A DNA stretch of 25,374 nt, taken from the NCBI GenBank assembly GCA_003105305.1, contig PQAQ01000233.1, forward strand, positions 1-25,374. The letters run 5' to 3'. Position 1 is the stretch's first letter, and each line of letters starts with the position of its first letter. Positions 9,771-20,341 of the stretch are shown piece after piece. The DNA is from Candidatus Methylomirabilota bacterium (GTDB taxonomy: Bacteria; Methylomirabilota; Methylomirabilia; Methylomirabilales; Methylomirabilaceae). The notes beneath the pieces were generated by a model. It did no database searches. It was not told the origin of the DNA and saw only the letters and a program-made list of their open reading frames with translations. Position numbers and translations under genes: made by a program.

Positions 9771-10822
9771 CATCGGCAAAGCAGAAGCAGGAAAGCGGTC
9801 GCGAAAGGGTGGCGAATCGACAGCTTCAGGACGAGGACCAGGAACTCGAGCAAAGCCTGCGCCCGAAGGTGTGGGATGACTATATCGGCCAGGAGAAGGT
9901 CAAGGCAAACCTTCGGGTCTTTGTTCAGGGTGCGAAAGCGCGGGGAGAGGCTCTGGATCATCTCCTCTTCTACGGTCCGCCGGGGCTGGGCAAGACCTCT
10001 CTCGCCTTTATGATCGCCTCGGAGATGGGGGTCAGTATCCGAGTGACCTCCGGACCGGTAGTCGAACGACAGAAAGACCTGGCGGCCATTCTCTCGAATC
10101 TCAGAGAACAGGATATCCTGTTCATCGACGAGATCCATCGGCTGAACCCTCTGGTTGAAGAAACCCTATACCCGGCAATGGAAGATTACCGGCTGGATCT
10201 GATCATCGGTCAAGGTCCGAGCGCGCAGAGCTACCGATTGAAGCTGCCGCGATTTACCCTGATCGGGGCCACGACGCGCGCCGGACTTCTGGCTTCTCCT
10301 CTGCTCAACCGATTCGGCGTGGTCCAGCGGCTGGATTTTTATGACGAGACCGACCTCTTCCGGATCATCATGCGGTCGACGAAGATCCTGGACGTGTCGA
10401 TAATGGAGGATGGCGCACGGGAAATTGCGCGGCGTTCGCGGGGCACCCCACGCGTGGCCAATCGCCTGCTGCGGCGCGTCAGGGATTTCGCGCAGGTGTT
10501 GGGAGATGGCGTCATTACGCGCGAGGTGGCGCAGACTGCGCTGGAACGACTCGAGGTGGATGCTGCCGGGTTCGATGAGATGGATCGGCGGATCCTGTCT
10601 ACCATCATCGACAAGTTTGGCGGCGGGCCGGTGGGAATCGAAACGCTTGCCGTCGCAGTAGGAGAGGAAAAAGACACGATCGAGGACGTCTACGAGCCGT
10701 TTTTGATCCAGCAGGGATTTCTGGATAGGACTCCACGAGGCCGCACCGTCACTCGTTTGGCCCGTGATCACTTTAAGCTTCCCCGCCCCGCTGAACTGCA
10801 GGGCGAGTTATGGTCTGGATAG
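9767..10822 (+). CDS. ruvB: Holliday junction DNA helicase motor RuvB
   Basis: A 351-residue AAA+ ATPase that drives branch migration with RuvA. It carries the opening segment [16 protein letters not shown] typical of RuvB, Walker [10 protein letters not shown] (70-78), Walker [10 protein letters not shown] (118-126), sensor 1 GATTRAGLL, the RuvB pattern [20 protein letters not shown], and the winged-helix C-terminus with RTPRGRTVT. The N-terminus has about 30 extra polar residues rich in Gln and Glu before the conserved core, slightly more than E. coli RuvB. The start overlaps ruvA by four bases. Confidence 0.97.
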   Translation: MTSAKQKQESGRERVANRQLQDEDQELEQSLRPKVWDDYIGQEKVKANLRVFVQGAKARGEALDHLLFYGPPGLGKTSLAFMIASEMGVSIRVTSGPVVERQKDLAAILSNLREQDILFIDEIHRLNPLVEETLYPAMEDYRLDLIIGQGPSAQSYRLKLPRFTLIGATTRAGLLASPLLNRFGVVQRLDFYDETDLFRIIMRSTKILDVSIMEDGAREIARRSRGTPRVANRLLRRVRDFAQVLGDGVITREVAQTALERLEVDAAGFDEMDRRILSTIIDKFGGGPVGIETLAVAVGEEKDTIEDVYEPFLIQQGFLDRTPRGRTVTRLARDHFKLPRPAELQGELWSG

Positions 10823-10857
10823 GGAGCGTGCTCGATATCACTGGAGGCGCAGAGACT

Positions 10858-11082
10858 GTGCAAGGGTTCGATTCACTCGCCAGAATGTTGATCCTATTTG
10901 GCCTCGCTCTCGCCGCCATAGGAGGGATCCTGCTGCTCATCGGTAAGGTCCCGTTCATCGGGCGGTTGCCTGGAGACATCTATGTCCAACGCAAGAACTT
11001 CTCATTCTATTTCCCGCTCACCACTTCCATACTCTTGAGCATCCTGCTGACCATTCTTTTTTCACTCTTTCGCCGCCGGTGA
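10858..11082 (+). CDS. DUF2905 small membrane protein
   Basis: A roughly 74-residue protein with two hydrophobic helices separated by the family hallmark FIGRLPGDIYVQRKNFSFYFP. I recognise this as DUF2905, a family of unknown function often encoded next to ruvB or queA. An ATG at 10810 is possible (90 residues, 13-base overlap with ruvB). I prefer the GTG at 10858 because GGAGG lies at 10843-10847 with ten bases of spacing, and family members are usually about 70 residues. It ends in a basic RRR, consistent with a cytoplasmic C-terminus. Context suggests a housekeeping membrane role only. Confidence 0.8.
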   Translation: MQGFDSLARMLILFGLALAAIGGILLLIGKVPFIGRLPGDIYVQRKNFSFYFPLTTSILLSILLTILFSLFRRR

Positions 11083-11091
11083 GCGGCGACG

Positions 11092-13408
<2,317 letters not shown>

Positions 13409-13433
13409 CACACGACTTACAGGAGGTCAGAAG

Positions 13434-13778
13434 ATGGGAATCGCGTGGGCGCAGCAGGGGACTGCACCTGAAGGTGGACCAACGAGTATACTGCCGGTCC
13501 TTCTCCCTTCGGTCCTGATATTCTTGGTCTTTTATTTCTTAATGATTCGCCCTCAGAAAAAGAAGCAGCAAGAGCAAAAAGATATGCTCACCAATCTCAA
13601 GACCGGCGATCAGATCGTTACGACCGGAGGTCTATACGGAACGATTGTCAAGTTCAGTGGGGATAGTAACCGGGTCAAGCTCAAGATTGCCGACAATGTC
13701 ACGATCGAGATCGCGCGAAGCGCCATCACCGAGAAGGCTACCGGGACGACGGAGGCGATAAAAGACAAGGGTGAATAA
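13434..13778 (+). CDS. yajC: Sec translocon accessory protein YajC
   Basis: A 114-residue single-pass membrane protein of the SecDF-YajC complex. A short N-terminal segment is followed by one membrane helix at about residues 19-40 ending FLMIRPQKKK, and then a soluble domain with TGDQIVTTGGLYGTIVKF, the family pattern. AGGAGGTC at 13421-13428 precedes the ATG. tgt-yajC is a common order and secD-secF often follow. Here the next gene is on the other strand, so secDF must be elsewhere or lost. Confidence 0.93.
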   Translation: MGIAWAQQGTAPEGGPTSILPVLLPSVLIFLVFYFLMIRPQKKKQQEQKDMLTNLKTGDQIVTTGGLYGTIVKFSGDSNRVKLKIADNVTIEIARSAITEKATGTTEAIKDKGE

Positions 13779-13840
13779 GCCTGTCGCCATCGTCCGTCGC
13801 AAGAGGTCAATGGTGCGGTGACGGGCACAAGAGCGGCTAT

Positions 13841-13855
13841 CCGTCTATAAGACGG
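13841..13855. other. Short hairpin between convergent genes
   Basis: CCGTCT and AGACGG flank a three-base loop in the 108-base gap between the ends of yajC (+) and nirDL (-). A second small inverted pair, GACAGTTCTGTC, and the palindrome CTGTCGACAG (13872-13881) lie next to it. A convergent gap is a natural place for termination, but neither strand has a T-run, so an intrinsic terminator is not demonstrated. Confidence 0.3.
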
Positions 13856-13886
13856 CGCGTGACAGTTCTGTCTGTCGACAGGTGGA

Positions 13887-14975
13887 TCAGGCGAGAGTCG
13901 GAAAGATCCGTCTTCCAGCTTGCTCCTCCCAGACGGCGTCTTCTCCGGTAAAATATTTTAGGCGAACCTTTTTAAATTCCCGCACCGTCCACAGCATGGC
14001 GTATTGGCCGATCCCGGTCTCTCGGCTGATGGCCGCTACCGTCTCCTCGCATGCTTCCCGACTTTTCTGATGAACCATCGTATAGAGTGAAAACGGCCAT
14101 TCCGGAAAGGTAGGGCGCTGATAACAGTGGCTGACTGCGCGAAACTGCGCCATCTGTTGGCCGACCGTCTCCGCCTGCTCTGCCGGCACCGGCCACGCCG
14201 CCATCACGTTGCCGGTGTAGCCCGCCTTGCGATGGTGCAGGATCGCCGCAAAGCGGCGCATAACGGCCCGCTGCAGAAGCTCGCGAGCACGGGCCAGCAT
14301 CGTCTCAACACCCAGTCCGCACCGCTCGGCGGCCTCGCAAAACGGCTCTTCTCTCAGCGGCAGATCATCTTGCAGGACTCGTACGATTCGCCGCTCATCG
14401 GGATCAACCCCGCGCTCGGAATGACCGTTACCCGCAAAAAACCGACCCTCTTCCTTCCGCACCCCTGCCGCCTCAGCCTCCATATCCAGGCGCACCCCGA
14501 TCTTAAAGACCTTGAGCGCCGGAAAGAGGCGGGCGGCGTCGGCGCCCGTTTCTCTCGCTAGCGTCTCTAAACTGGTCTCAAGCCCGAGTCGGCTCTCAGG
14601 GGACACCGCCAACGTAAACCATATGTTGTACGGGCAACAAGAATCGACGCCGGAGGAGTCGGACAGTGTATACCGCCGGAGGTAGTTGTGGCTGACCCCA
14701 GGGTGACCGTTAATGACGGCCGCCGCCTCGTCAACAGACTCCTCACGCACTCGGAAACCCACCAGCGATGACCGATAGCCAAGGCGCGCGGTATCGAAAA
14801 TAGCCCCGATGTTTCTGATAAAGCCCTCGGCCTTGAGTCTGGCAATACGCTCGATGACATCACGTTCCGCCAGCCCGAGACTCTCGCCGAGCGCGCCGTA
14901 TGGACGCTCTACAAGCGGGATACCGGCCTGCACCGCGTCCAACAGCTTACGGTCGGTTGCGTCGATCTCGCTCAC
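13887..14975 (-). CDS. nirDL: Siroheme decarboxylase, fused NirD-NirL type
   Basis: A 362-residue protein made of two Lrp/AsnC-like halves. Members of this family decarboxylate siroheme to 12,18-didecarboxysiroheme in heme d1 synthesis. The N-terminal half (about 1-170) opens with the helix-turn-helix pattern and GFIRNIGAIFD, with SHNYLRR at 95-101. The C-terminal half (about 185-355) has the matching RFAAILHHRKAGYTGN, SHCYQRPTFPEWPFSLYT (282-299) and a closing REFKKVRLKYF. The conserved histidines (96 and 283) are at the expected active-site positions. The first half carries extra residues at 102-114. The start is GTG at 14975 with GAGGG just upstream. It is the last gene of the nir/nap run. 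The archaeal and sulfate-reducer AhbAB proteins are the main alternative, but nirS linkage favours heme d1. Confidence 0.88.
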   Translation of the reverse strand: MSEIDATDRKLLDAVQAGIPLVERPYGALGESLGLAERDVIERIARLKAEGFIRNIGAIFDTARLGYRSSLVGFRVREESVDEAAAVINGHPGVSHNYLRRYTLSDSSGVDSCCPYNIWFTLAVSPESRLGLETSLETLARETGADAARLFPALKVFKIGVRLDMEAEAAGVRKEEGRFFAGNGHSERGVDPDERRIVRVLQDDLPLREEPFCEAAERCGLGVETMLARARELLQRAVMRRFAAILHHRKAGYTGNVMAAWPVPAEQAETVGQQMAQFRAVSHCYQRPTFPEWPFSLYTMVHQKSREACEETVAAISRETGIGQYAMLWTVREFKKVRLKYFTGEDAVWEEQAGRRIFPTLA

Positions 14976-15059
14976 AACTATCCCTCACTTTCTCTACCAG
15001 GAGTGTGCGCCTCCAGATAGCAATCATGACAGAGAATACCGGCGACGCGCTGAACGCCT

Positions 15060-15395
15060 TCACTTCGGTCGGTTCTCTTCCTGGAATGGAATAGGCGGAA
15101 ATGTCTGCACCGACAGGTCTTGGCCGACATGACACTGTATGCAAAAATCATTGCGCGTGGGATGCGGGGTGATCGGCGCCCCAGCTATTCCAAACTCGTG
15201 GCATGCCAGACACATGCCTTTTCTCGTTTCCGCATCGTGAGGGATCAGGGGCGGAGCGCCTTCATAGACACGAGGCAGTCTCTTGCTGCCCTGTTGGGGA
15301 TCAACCTGCTCAGCGCGCGCACTACCGCTCAGAAGAACCAACGAGCCAAAGAGAACCCCCAACACACAGCCAATCGCTATAATCGGCTTTATCAT
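15060..15395 (-). CDS. napB: Periplasmic diheme cytochrome c, NapB-like (small subunit of nitrate reductase)
   Basis: Would pass electrons to NapA in the periplasm. The 111-residue precursor has a signal peptide ending near SGSARA, then two c-type heme sites, CLACH (62-66) and CIQCH (85-89). Candidate distal heme ligands are His53 in LIPHD and His78 in PITPHP, the NapB arrangement. NapB is usually about 140-170 residues, so this is a compact version lacking much of the linker between the two hemes. It begins six bases after the napA stop, with an AGGGG ribosome site. A generic small cytochrome is the alternative, but position and motifs favour NapB. Confidence 0.88.
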   Translation of the reverse strand: MIKPIIAIGCVLGVLFGSLVLLSGSARAEQVDPQQGSKRLPRVYEGAPPLIPHDAETRKGMCLACHEFGIAGAPITPHPTRNDFCIQCHVGQDLSVQTFPPIPFQEENRPK

Positions 15396-15401
15396 AACCC
15401 C

Positions 15402-17771
15402 TCACACCTTCTCGATCCGAACCGCGCACTTCTTGTAGTCTGGCTGTTTGGAGATGGGATCGTAGGCATCGAGCGTCACCAGGTTGATTAAGACGTTTTC
15501 ATCGAAGAATGGAACAAAGACCACACCTTTCGGAACCTTATTTCTTCCGTCCAACTGGACCTTTGTGATAACCTCCCCACGCCGCGATTGAATACGCACT
15601 CGATTCCCCGCCTTGATTCCCAAAAGACCCGCATCCTCAGGATTAATCCACACCGGCGCAAAAGGGACGGCGCGGTGAAGCTCAAGCACCCTCCTTGTAA
15701 TGGTTCCCGTATGCCAGTGCTCGAGGACGCGACCCGTCGTGAGCCAAAACGGGTATTGCTCATCGGGTTGCTCCGCCGGCGGCTCATAGGGCCGCGCCCA
15801 GATCACGGCGCGGCCATCAGGCTGGCCGTAAAAACGAACACCGTCACCCTTCTTGACGTAAGGGTCAAAGCCCTCTCGGTAACGCCACCGTGTTTCTCTT
15901 CCCTCGACAACCGGCCAGCGCAGCCCGCCTCGGACCTTTGCGTACACATCATAGGGCGCGAGATCCTTGCCGGATCCCTCGCCGAATTGTCGATACTCCT
16001 CAAAAAGCGCCTTATGCAACGGCGCCTCGCCGTAATCGAACAGGCGCCCCAGATCAAGCCGCTTGGCCAATTCGACGATCTGCCAGAGGTCGTCCTTGGC
16101 CTGACCCGGCGCGTTAACCATTTTGAACCAGTGCTGCGTGCGCCGCTCCGTATTGCCGACCATCCCCTCCTTCTCGACCCACATGGCCGACGGAAGGATG
16201 AGATCGGCATGCCGGGCTGTTTCGCTGGGATACACCTCGGATACGATAACGAATCGCTCACTTCCTTTTCGCGCGCCTCGGCGATAACGACCCACATTAG
16301 GAAGCGTCTGAAAGGGATTGGTAGTGTTAATCCAGATGACCTTGATATCACCGCGATCCAGAGCGCGAAACATCTCCACCGCATGATAACCGGGTCTGGG
16401 CGAGATCTTCTCAACCGGGACATTCCAAATATGCGCTGCCTTTTGACGATGCTCCGGATTCGCGACAAACTTACCGCCCGGTAGCGCGTGGGCCAGTACT
16501 CCCACCTCCCTGGAGGTCCCGCACGCTGAAGGCTGGCCAGTCAGCGACAAGGGACCGTTGCCAGGCTCGGCGATTTTTCCGGTAAGAAGATGGAGGTTAT
16601 AGACGAGGTTATTGATCCACGTCCCGCGTACGTGCTGGTTAAAACCCATCGTCCAGCACGACACCGCCTTGCGCTTGGGATCGCCAAGCAGCCGAGCAAT
16701 CTGGCGGATCGTATCGGCCGGGACGCCGCACAGTTTTGCAGCATACTCCGGCGTATACGGCTCCAGGAATTTCTTATATTCCTCGAAATCTATCGTTTGC
16801 GCCTTGTCGGCAAAGGGTCTGTAGGTCTTCCAATTGGTTTCCGCGGCGCCGCCATACTCGAAGTTATCCTCTACGCCGTAACCGATCCCCGTCAGCCCCT
16901 TCTTAAAGACAACACATTTCTGGACAAACGCATCGTTTGCGAGTCCTTCTTTCACGATGACATGCGCCATGGCATTGGCGATGGCGAGATCTGTGTGAGG
17001 CTTGAAAATCGCGACGATATCCGCCGGTTCATCGGTGCTGCGATTCAGATAGGTTTGCAGACTGACGATCTTGACGTTGGGATCCTGGTGCTTCCGCTCA
17101 ACCATCCGAGAATAGAGAATCGGATGCATCTCGGCGAAGTTAGAACCCCAGACAAAAAAGGTATCGGTCAGCTCAAAATCGTCGTAACACCCCATGGGCT
17201 CGTCCATGCCAAAGGTCGAGTAGAAACCGGCCACAGCCGACGCCATACAGAGACGAGCATTGCTCTCGATATTGTTGGAGCCGATCCCCGCCTTCATCAA
17301 TTTGTTGACGGCGTAACCTTCAAATATCGTTGTTTGACCCGAGAAGTACATCGCTATCGACTCAGGACCGTGCTTCTCGATGGCCTCCTTGAACTTAGAG
17401 GCCATGATATCCAACGCCTGGTCCCACGAGATCTCAACAAATTTGTTCCCTTGACGTAGCTGCGGCGCCCTGTAGCGGTCGGAGCCATACAGAATCTTGG
17501 GCAGGCTATACCCTTTGATGCACAGAAGACCGCGATTGACAGGGGCCTCAGGGTCCCCCTTAACGGCGACGACCTTGCCTTGCCGTAGACCGACCAGCAC
17601 GCCGCATCCGACACCACAAAAGCGGCACGGGCTTTTCCTCCATTCCTCCGCCGTCTCGGCGGCCTCCGCGACATCCTCCGGGATCGGAAACATGGCCTCA
17701 GGAAAGGACAGGAGTGCCGCGCCGGCCCCAGTCAAGGTCTTCAGAAGATCTCTGCGCGAAAGTTTCATCAT
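15402..17771 (-). CDS. napA: Periplasmic nitrate reductase catalytic subunit
   Basis: A molybdopterin enzyme that reduces nitrate to nitrite in the periplasm. The 789-residue precursor starts with a twin-arginine signal (SRRDLLKT, 5-12). A [4Fe-4S] site follows, with Cys49, Cys52, Cys56 and Cys84, then Lys86 in CIKGY for electron transfer. Cys175 in NARLCMASA is the likely molybdenum ligand. The NapA pattern TMGFNQHVRGTWINNLVYN and a following GNGPLSLTGQPSACGTSRE are present. The C-terminal pterin-binding domain begins near FWLTTGRVLEHWHTG. The first ATG at 17771 and a second three bases on are both usable, with GAGGG upstream. Its place between nirF and nirDL is unusual. No napC, napD, napG or napH is visible in the window. 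Confidence 0.95.
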   Translation of the reverse strand: MMKLSRRDLLKTLTGAGAALLSFPEAMFPIPEDVAEAAETAEEWRKSPCRFCGVGCGVLVGLRQGKVVAVKGDPEAPVNRGLLCIKGYSLPKILYGSDRYRAPQLRQGNKFVEISWDQALDIMASKFKEAIEKHGPESIAMYFSGQTTIFEGYAVNKLMKAGIGSNNIESNARLCMASAVAGFYSTFGMDEPMGCYDDFELTDTFFVWGSNFAEMHPILYSRMVERKHQDPNVKIVSLQTYLNRSTDEPADIVAIFKPHTDLAIANAMAHVIVKEGLANDAFVQKCVVFKKGLTGIGYGVEDNFEYGGAAETNWKTYRPFADKAQTIDFEEYKKFLEPYTPEYAAKLCGVPADTIRQIARLLGDPKRKAVSCWTMGFNQHVRGTWINNLVYNLHLLTGKIAEPGNGPLSLTGQPSACGTSREVGVLAHALPGGKFVANPEHRQKAAHIWNVPVEKISPRPGYHAVEMFRALDRGDIKVIWINTTNPFQTLPNVGRYRRGARKGSERFVIVSEVYPSETARHADLILPSAMWVEKEGMVGNTERRTQHWFKMVNAPGQAKDDLWQIVELAKRLDLGRLFDYGEAPLHKALFEEYRQFGEGSGKDLAPYDVYAKVRGGLRWPVVEGRETRWRYREGFDPYVKKGDGVRFYGQPDGRAVIWARPYEPPAEQPDEQYPFWLTTGRVLEHWHTGTITRRVLELHRAVPFAPVWINPEDAGLLGIKAGNRVRIQSRRGEVITKVQLDGRNKVPKGVVFVPFFDENVLINLVTLDAYDPISKQPDYKKCAVRIEKV

Positions 17772-17816
17772 CGCCCTCTGCTATCCGGATTCACCGAGAT
17801 TCATCGTCGCGATCTC

Positions 17817-19028
17817 TCACATCCCGAATTTATGCGCCCGGTTGGCGAAAAAGATTCCGGAGGGATGATCCGCCGGAAACTCCTTCAAGGCCTGAAAGGT
17901 CGTCGTATCGTAGACGACCACCTTGCCGCCATCCATGAGTGAGATGTAGGCCGCCTCTCCCTTCGGCGTAAACTGCGGGTGGGTGGCGCCTGGTCCGGCA
18001 TTCAACGTCTTGATCACCTTCATACTGTCAACATCGATGATATCGATGAGGTCTCCGTTCTTGCCGATGATGTCCACCCATACCTGACGGCCATCAGGGC
18101 GCGCTACGGTATACAGCGCGGTGCCGCTGATCGGGATCGGGGGCAGCGGCGTCCAGTCGAGGGTTGAATAGACTAGCGCAACCTCGCGCTTGAGCGCCGG
18201 AAGAAACGCCAGTCTCCCGGTAATAGCCCAGCCTTTGAGGTGCGGAATCTTCCAGAGCGGGACCTCAGGACCCTTGCCCTGCTCCGCCAGGATCGGCGTG
18301 ACCCGATCGAGTCGCCAAGTGTCGAGGAGCCCCATCCAATTCGAGTCCAAAAAGCCCGCAAGATAGTACCGTCCATCGGGACTGATCAATGCATCGTACG
18401 GCGTCTTCCCGACATCAACAAACTTTTTGATAACCGGAAACTCTTTCTTTCCGGCATCCACAACCCAAATGCTGTTGGCATCCATCAGGGAAAAGATCAG
18501 CAGGTTGCCCGGGGCATCGACCAACCCCGCAACCCTTGACGGTAACTGGCTTCCATTCTTTGCATTCTGATCGGCATACAGAGCCGGGATCGTCTTGACC
18601 AGCTCCAGTGTCTCGGCATCCAGGATGCGCACCTCCCCGGGGATGTAATTTGAGAGGGCGACGTACTTGCCGTCCTGACTGATCACGCCCCCGATACCCA
18701 ATTTCCCTCCGTTCACCTGTTTCACCAGCTTGAGTGTCAACAGGTCGATCTTTGAGACCTGGGCCTCGCGACCGATCACGTAGGCGTAGCGCGCATCCGG
18801 CGAGAATTTCACCGTCGCATGGGTCAGGTTGCCGAGCCCGGACACCCGACCAAGCAGTTCGTGGCGTGAGGAGTCGATGATGAGGACGCTACCGGCCTGC
18901 CGCTCGACTATGACGACTAACGACGCCGTGCCCCAACGCCGCTCTTCAGCGTCAGATTGAAACGGTAAACCGAGAATAAGAAGGGCCAGGAATGCCTTAA
19001 CCGCGAACCGACGCATGCGTGCTTGCAC
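17817..19028 (-). CDS. nirF: Heme d1 biosynthesis protein NirF
   Basis: An eight-bladed propeller-type protein of the NirF family, related to the heme d1 domain of NirS and needed for a late step of heme d1 formation in the periplasm. After a hydrophobic signal segment (FAVKAFLALLILGLPFQ) come repeated beta-propeller units such as ATVKFSPDARYAYVIGRE, GGVISQDGKYVALSNY, YDALISPDGRYYLAGF and THPQFTPKGEAAYISL. It ends HKFGM. Several starts are possible. I chose the GTG at 19028 because AGGA lies eight bases before it and the signal peptide then begins promptly. ATGs at 19070, 19046 and 19016 are alternatives. It overlaps nirJ by about 32 bases. Confidence 0.88.
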   Translation of the reverse strand: MQARMRRFAVKAFLALLILGLPFQSDAEERRWGTASLVVIVERQAGSVLIIDSSRHELLGRVSGLGNLTHATVKFSPDARYAYVIGREAQVSKIDLLTLKLVKQVNGGKLGIGGVISQDGKYVALSNYIPGEVRILDAETLELVKTIPALYADQNAKNGSQLPSRVAGLVDAPGNLLIFSLMDANSIWVVDAGKKEFPVIKKFVDVGKTPYDALISPDGRYYLAGFLDSNWMGLLDTWRLDRVTPILAEQGKGPEVPLWKIPHLKGWAITGRLAFLPALKREVALVYSTLDWTPLPPIPISGTALYTVARPDGRQVWVDIIGKNGDLIDIIDVDSMKVIKTLNAGPGATHPQFTPKGEAAYISLMDGGKVVVYDTTTFQALKEFPADHPSGIFFANRAHKFGM

Positions 19029-20211
19029 GACTCTCTTCCTTTCCATTCGATTCAATCCCCAACTCTTCATCGCTCAGGTAGCAACCTGGGTCGGATGCCC
19101 ACAGGTCTCCGGTCGTGGCCTCCGCTCTGACCCGCGAGTTGCCCCCGCATAGATCGAGATAGCGACAACGCGCGCAGCGACCCTTGAGCGCATGCCGTCG
19201 ATCCTTCAGGATGCGCATAATCGGATCGGTGGTATCCTCCCAGATCGACGCGAAACTCCTCTCTCGAATATTCCCGAGGGAGTAATGTCGCCAGAACGGG
19301 TCGGCATACACCTGTCCTAGGCTGTCGATACAGCCCAGCGTGGTGCCTGAGCTATTTCCCCTCTGCCCTTGCAAAATCCGGAACACTCGCTGCGCCTGCT
19401 CAGGCGTCGAATCCCGCATCTTCAGATAGAGATAGACACCATCGGCATCGTTGTTACCGGTCGTCACCTCGATCGGCAATCCGCGGCGATAAAAATCGAT
19501 ACCCCGCAGAACAAGATAATCGAGCGCCCTACGCGTTTCCTCCGGCGACAGATCGTCGTACACCAGCGTCGCGCCCCGTCCCGAATAGACCAGATGGGCG
19601 AAGTAGAGGCGATCCACGCTCTCCCGTTCTGCTAAATCGCAGATTGCCGGCAGATCGGGGAGTATCCGTCGACATAGCGCCGTCCGGATGCCGACCTTCA
19701 TTCCCTCGTCGCGACAGCGACGCAGTCCTTGCAGCGCCCGCTCGAATGAGCCCTCCATCCCTCGAAAGCGATCATGTACCGGGCCGATTCCGTCCAGACT
19801 CACGCCGACGTACGTGATGCCGATCTCCCTCAGTCGCTTCGCGGACGCGGCGTCGATCAAGGTGCCGTTTGTCGACAGCGCGCAACGCAGCCCCAGCCCC
19901 TGCGCATATTCCCCAAGCGCGTACAGGTCGTCCCGAAACAGCGGATCGCCTCCGGACAGGATCAGCATCGGGATCCTATAGTCGGCCAGATCCGCGATTA
20001 ACCGCTTCCCCTCGTCGGTGGTCAACTCGTCGGCGTAGGCGCGGTCCTGGGATTGGCTGTAGCAGTGCAGGCAATGGAGATTACACCGTCGCGTCAGATT
20101 CCAGATGACCACCGGTCTGTCGGTAGCGATCGGACCGGACAATACGTCGCTCCGCGTCGCCGACGTCCGGGTGCGTTGTGGCTCGCACAGCAGCTCGGTA
20201 ATCCTTAACAT
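18997..20211 (-). CDS. nirJ: Heme d1 biosynthesis radical SAM protein NirJ
   Basis: A 404-residue radical SAM enzyme which in heme d1 synthesis removes propionate side chains of didecarboxysiroheme to leave keto groups. The [4Fe-4S]-binding cysteines are in RRCNLHCLHCYS (Cys43, 47, 50), preceded by the NirJ-like RPVVIWNLT. LILSGGDPLFR and LSTNGTLID follow, as in the AdoMet radical fold. The C-terminal SPASM-type cysteines are in LGCIDSLG, GRCARCRYLDLCGGN and DPGCYL. The ATG at 20211 fits the family start MLRITELL. An in-frame TTG at 20274 would overlap a strong hairpin and lacks a ribosome site. nirF starts inside its end. Confidence 0.9.
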   Translation of the reverse strand: MLRITELLCEPQRTRTSATRSDVLSGPIATDRPVVIWNLTRRCNLHCLHCYSQSQDRAYADELTTDEGKRLIADLADYRIPMLILSGGDPLFRDDLYALGEYAQGLGLRCALSTNGTLIDAASAKRLREIGITYVGVSLDGIGPVHDRFRGMEGSFERALQGLRRCRDEGMKVGIRTALCRRILPDLPAICDLAERESVDRLYFAHLVYSGRGATLVYDDLSPEETRRALDYLVLRGIDFYRRGLPIEVTTGNNDADGVYLYLKMRDSTPEQAQRVFRILQGQRGNSSGTTLGCIDSLGQVYADPFWRHYSLGNIRERSFASIWEDTTDPIMRILKDRRHALKGRCARCRYLDLCGGNSRVRAEATTGDLWASDPGCYLSDEELGIESNGKEESRASTHASVRG

Positions 20212-20273
20212 CGTCTCACGTCTAGAAAAGCCGCTACCCCTATTCGTCAATCCATCATACGGATAATAACACA

Positions 20274-20321
20274 AAGGACCGCCAGGATGAGCTCAAAGCT
20301 AGCGTCATCCTGGCGGTCCTT
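20274..20321 (-). terminator. Strong hairpin between nirS and nirJ
   Basis: A 17-base perfect inverted repeat (20274-20290 and 20305-20321) separated by 14 bases, about 20 bases after the nirS stop. On the minus strand the hairpin is followed by a T-rich stretch (TTTGTGTTATTATC) that is not a pure T-run. It may be a leaky intrinsic terminator or an RNA-stabilising 3' stem on the nirS transcript. Confidence 0.75.
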
Positions 20322-20341
20322 GTTCTCCCCTCTGACGTCGA

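Noticed and set aside
15588..17459. Two long plus-strand frames opposite napA
   Set aside because: They are antisense shadows of napA, with no motifs and no ribosome sites.
20212..20274. TTG start for nirJ at 20274
   Set aside because: It falls inside the 17-bp hairpin, has no ribosome site and adds 21 residues absent from family members. The ATG at 20211 fits better.
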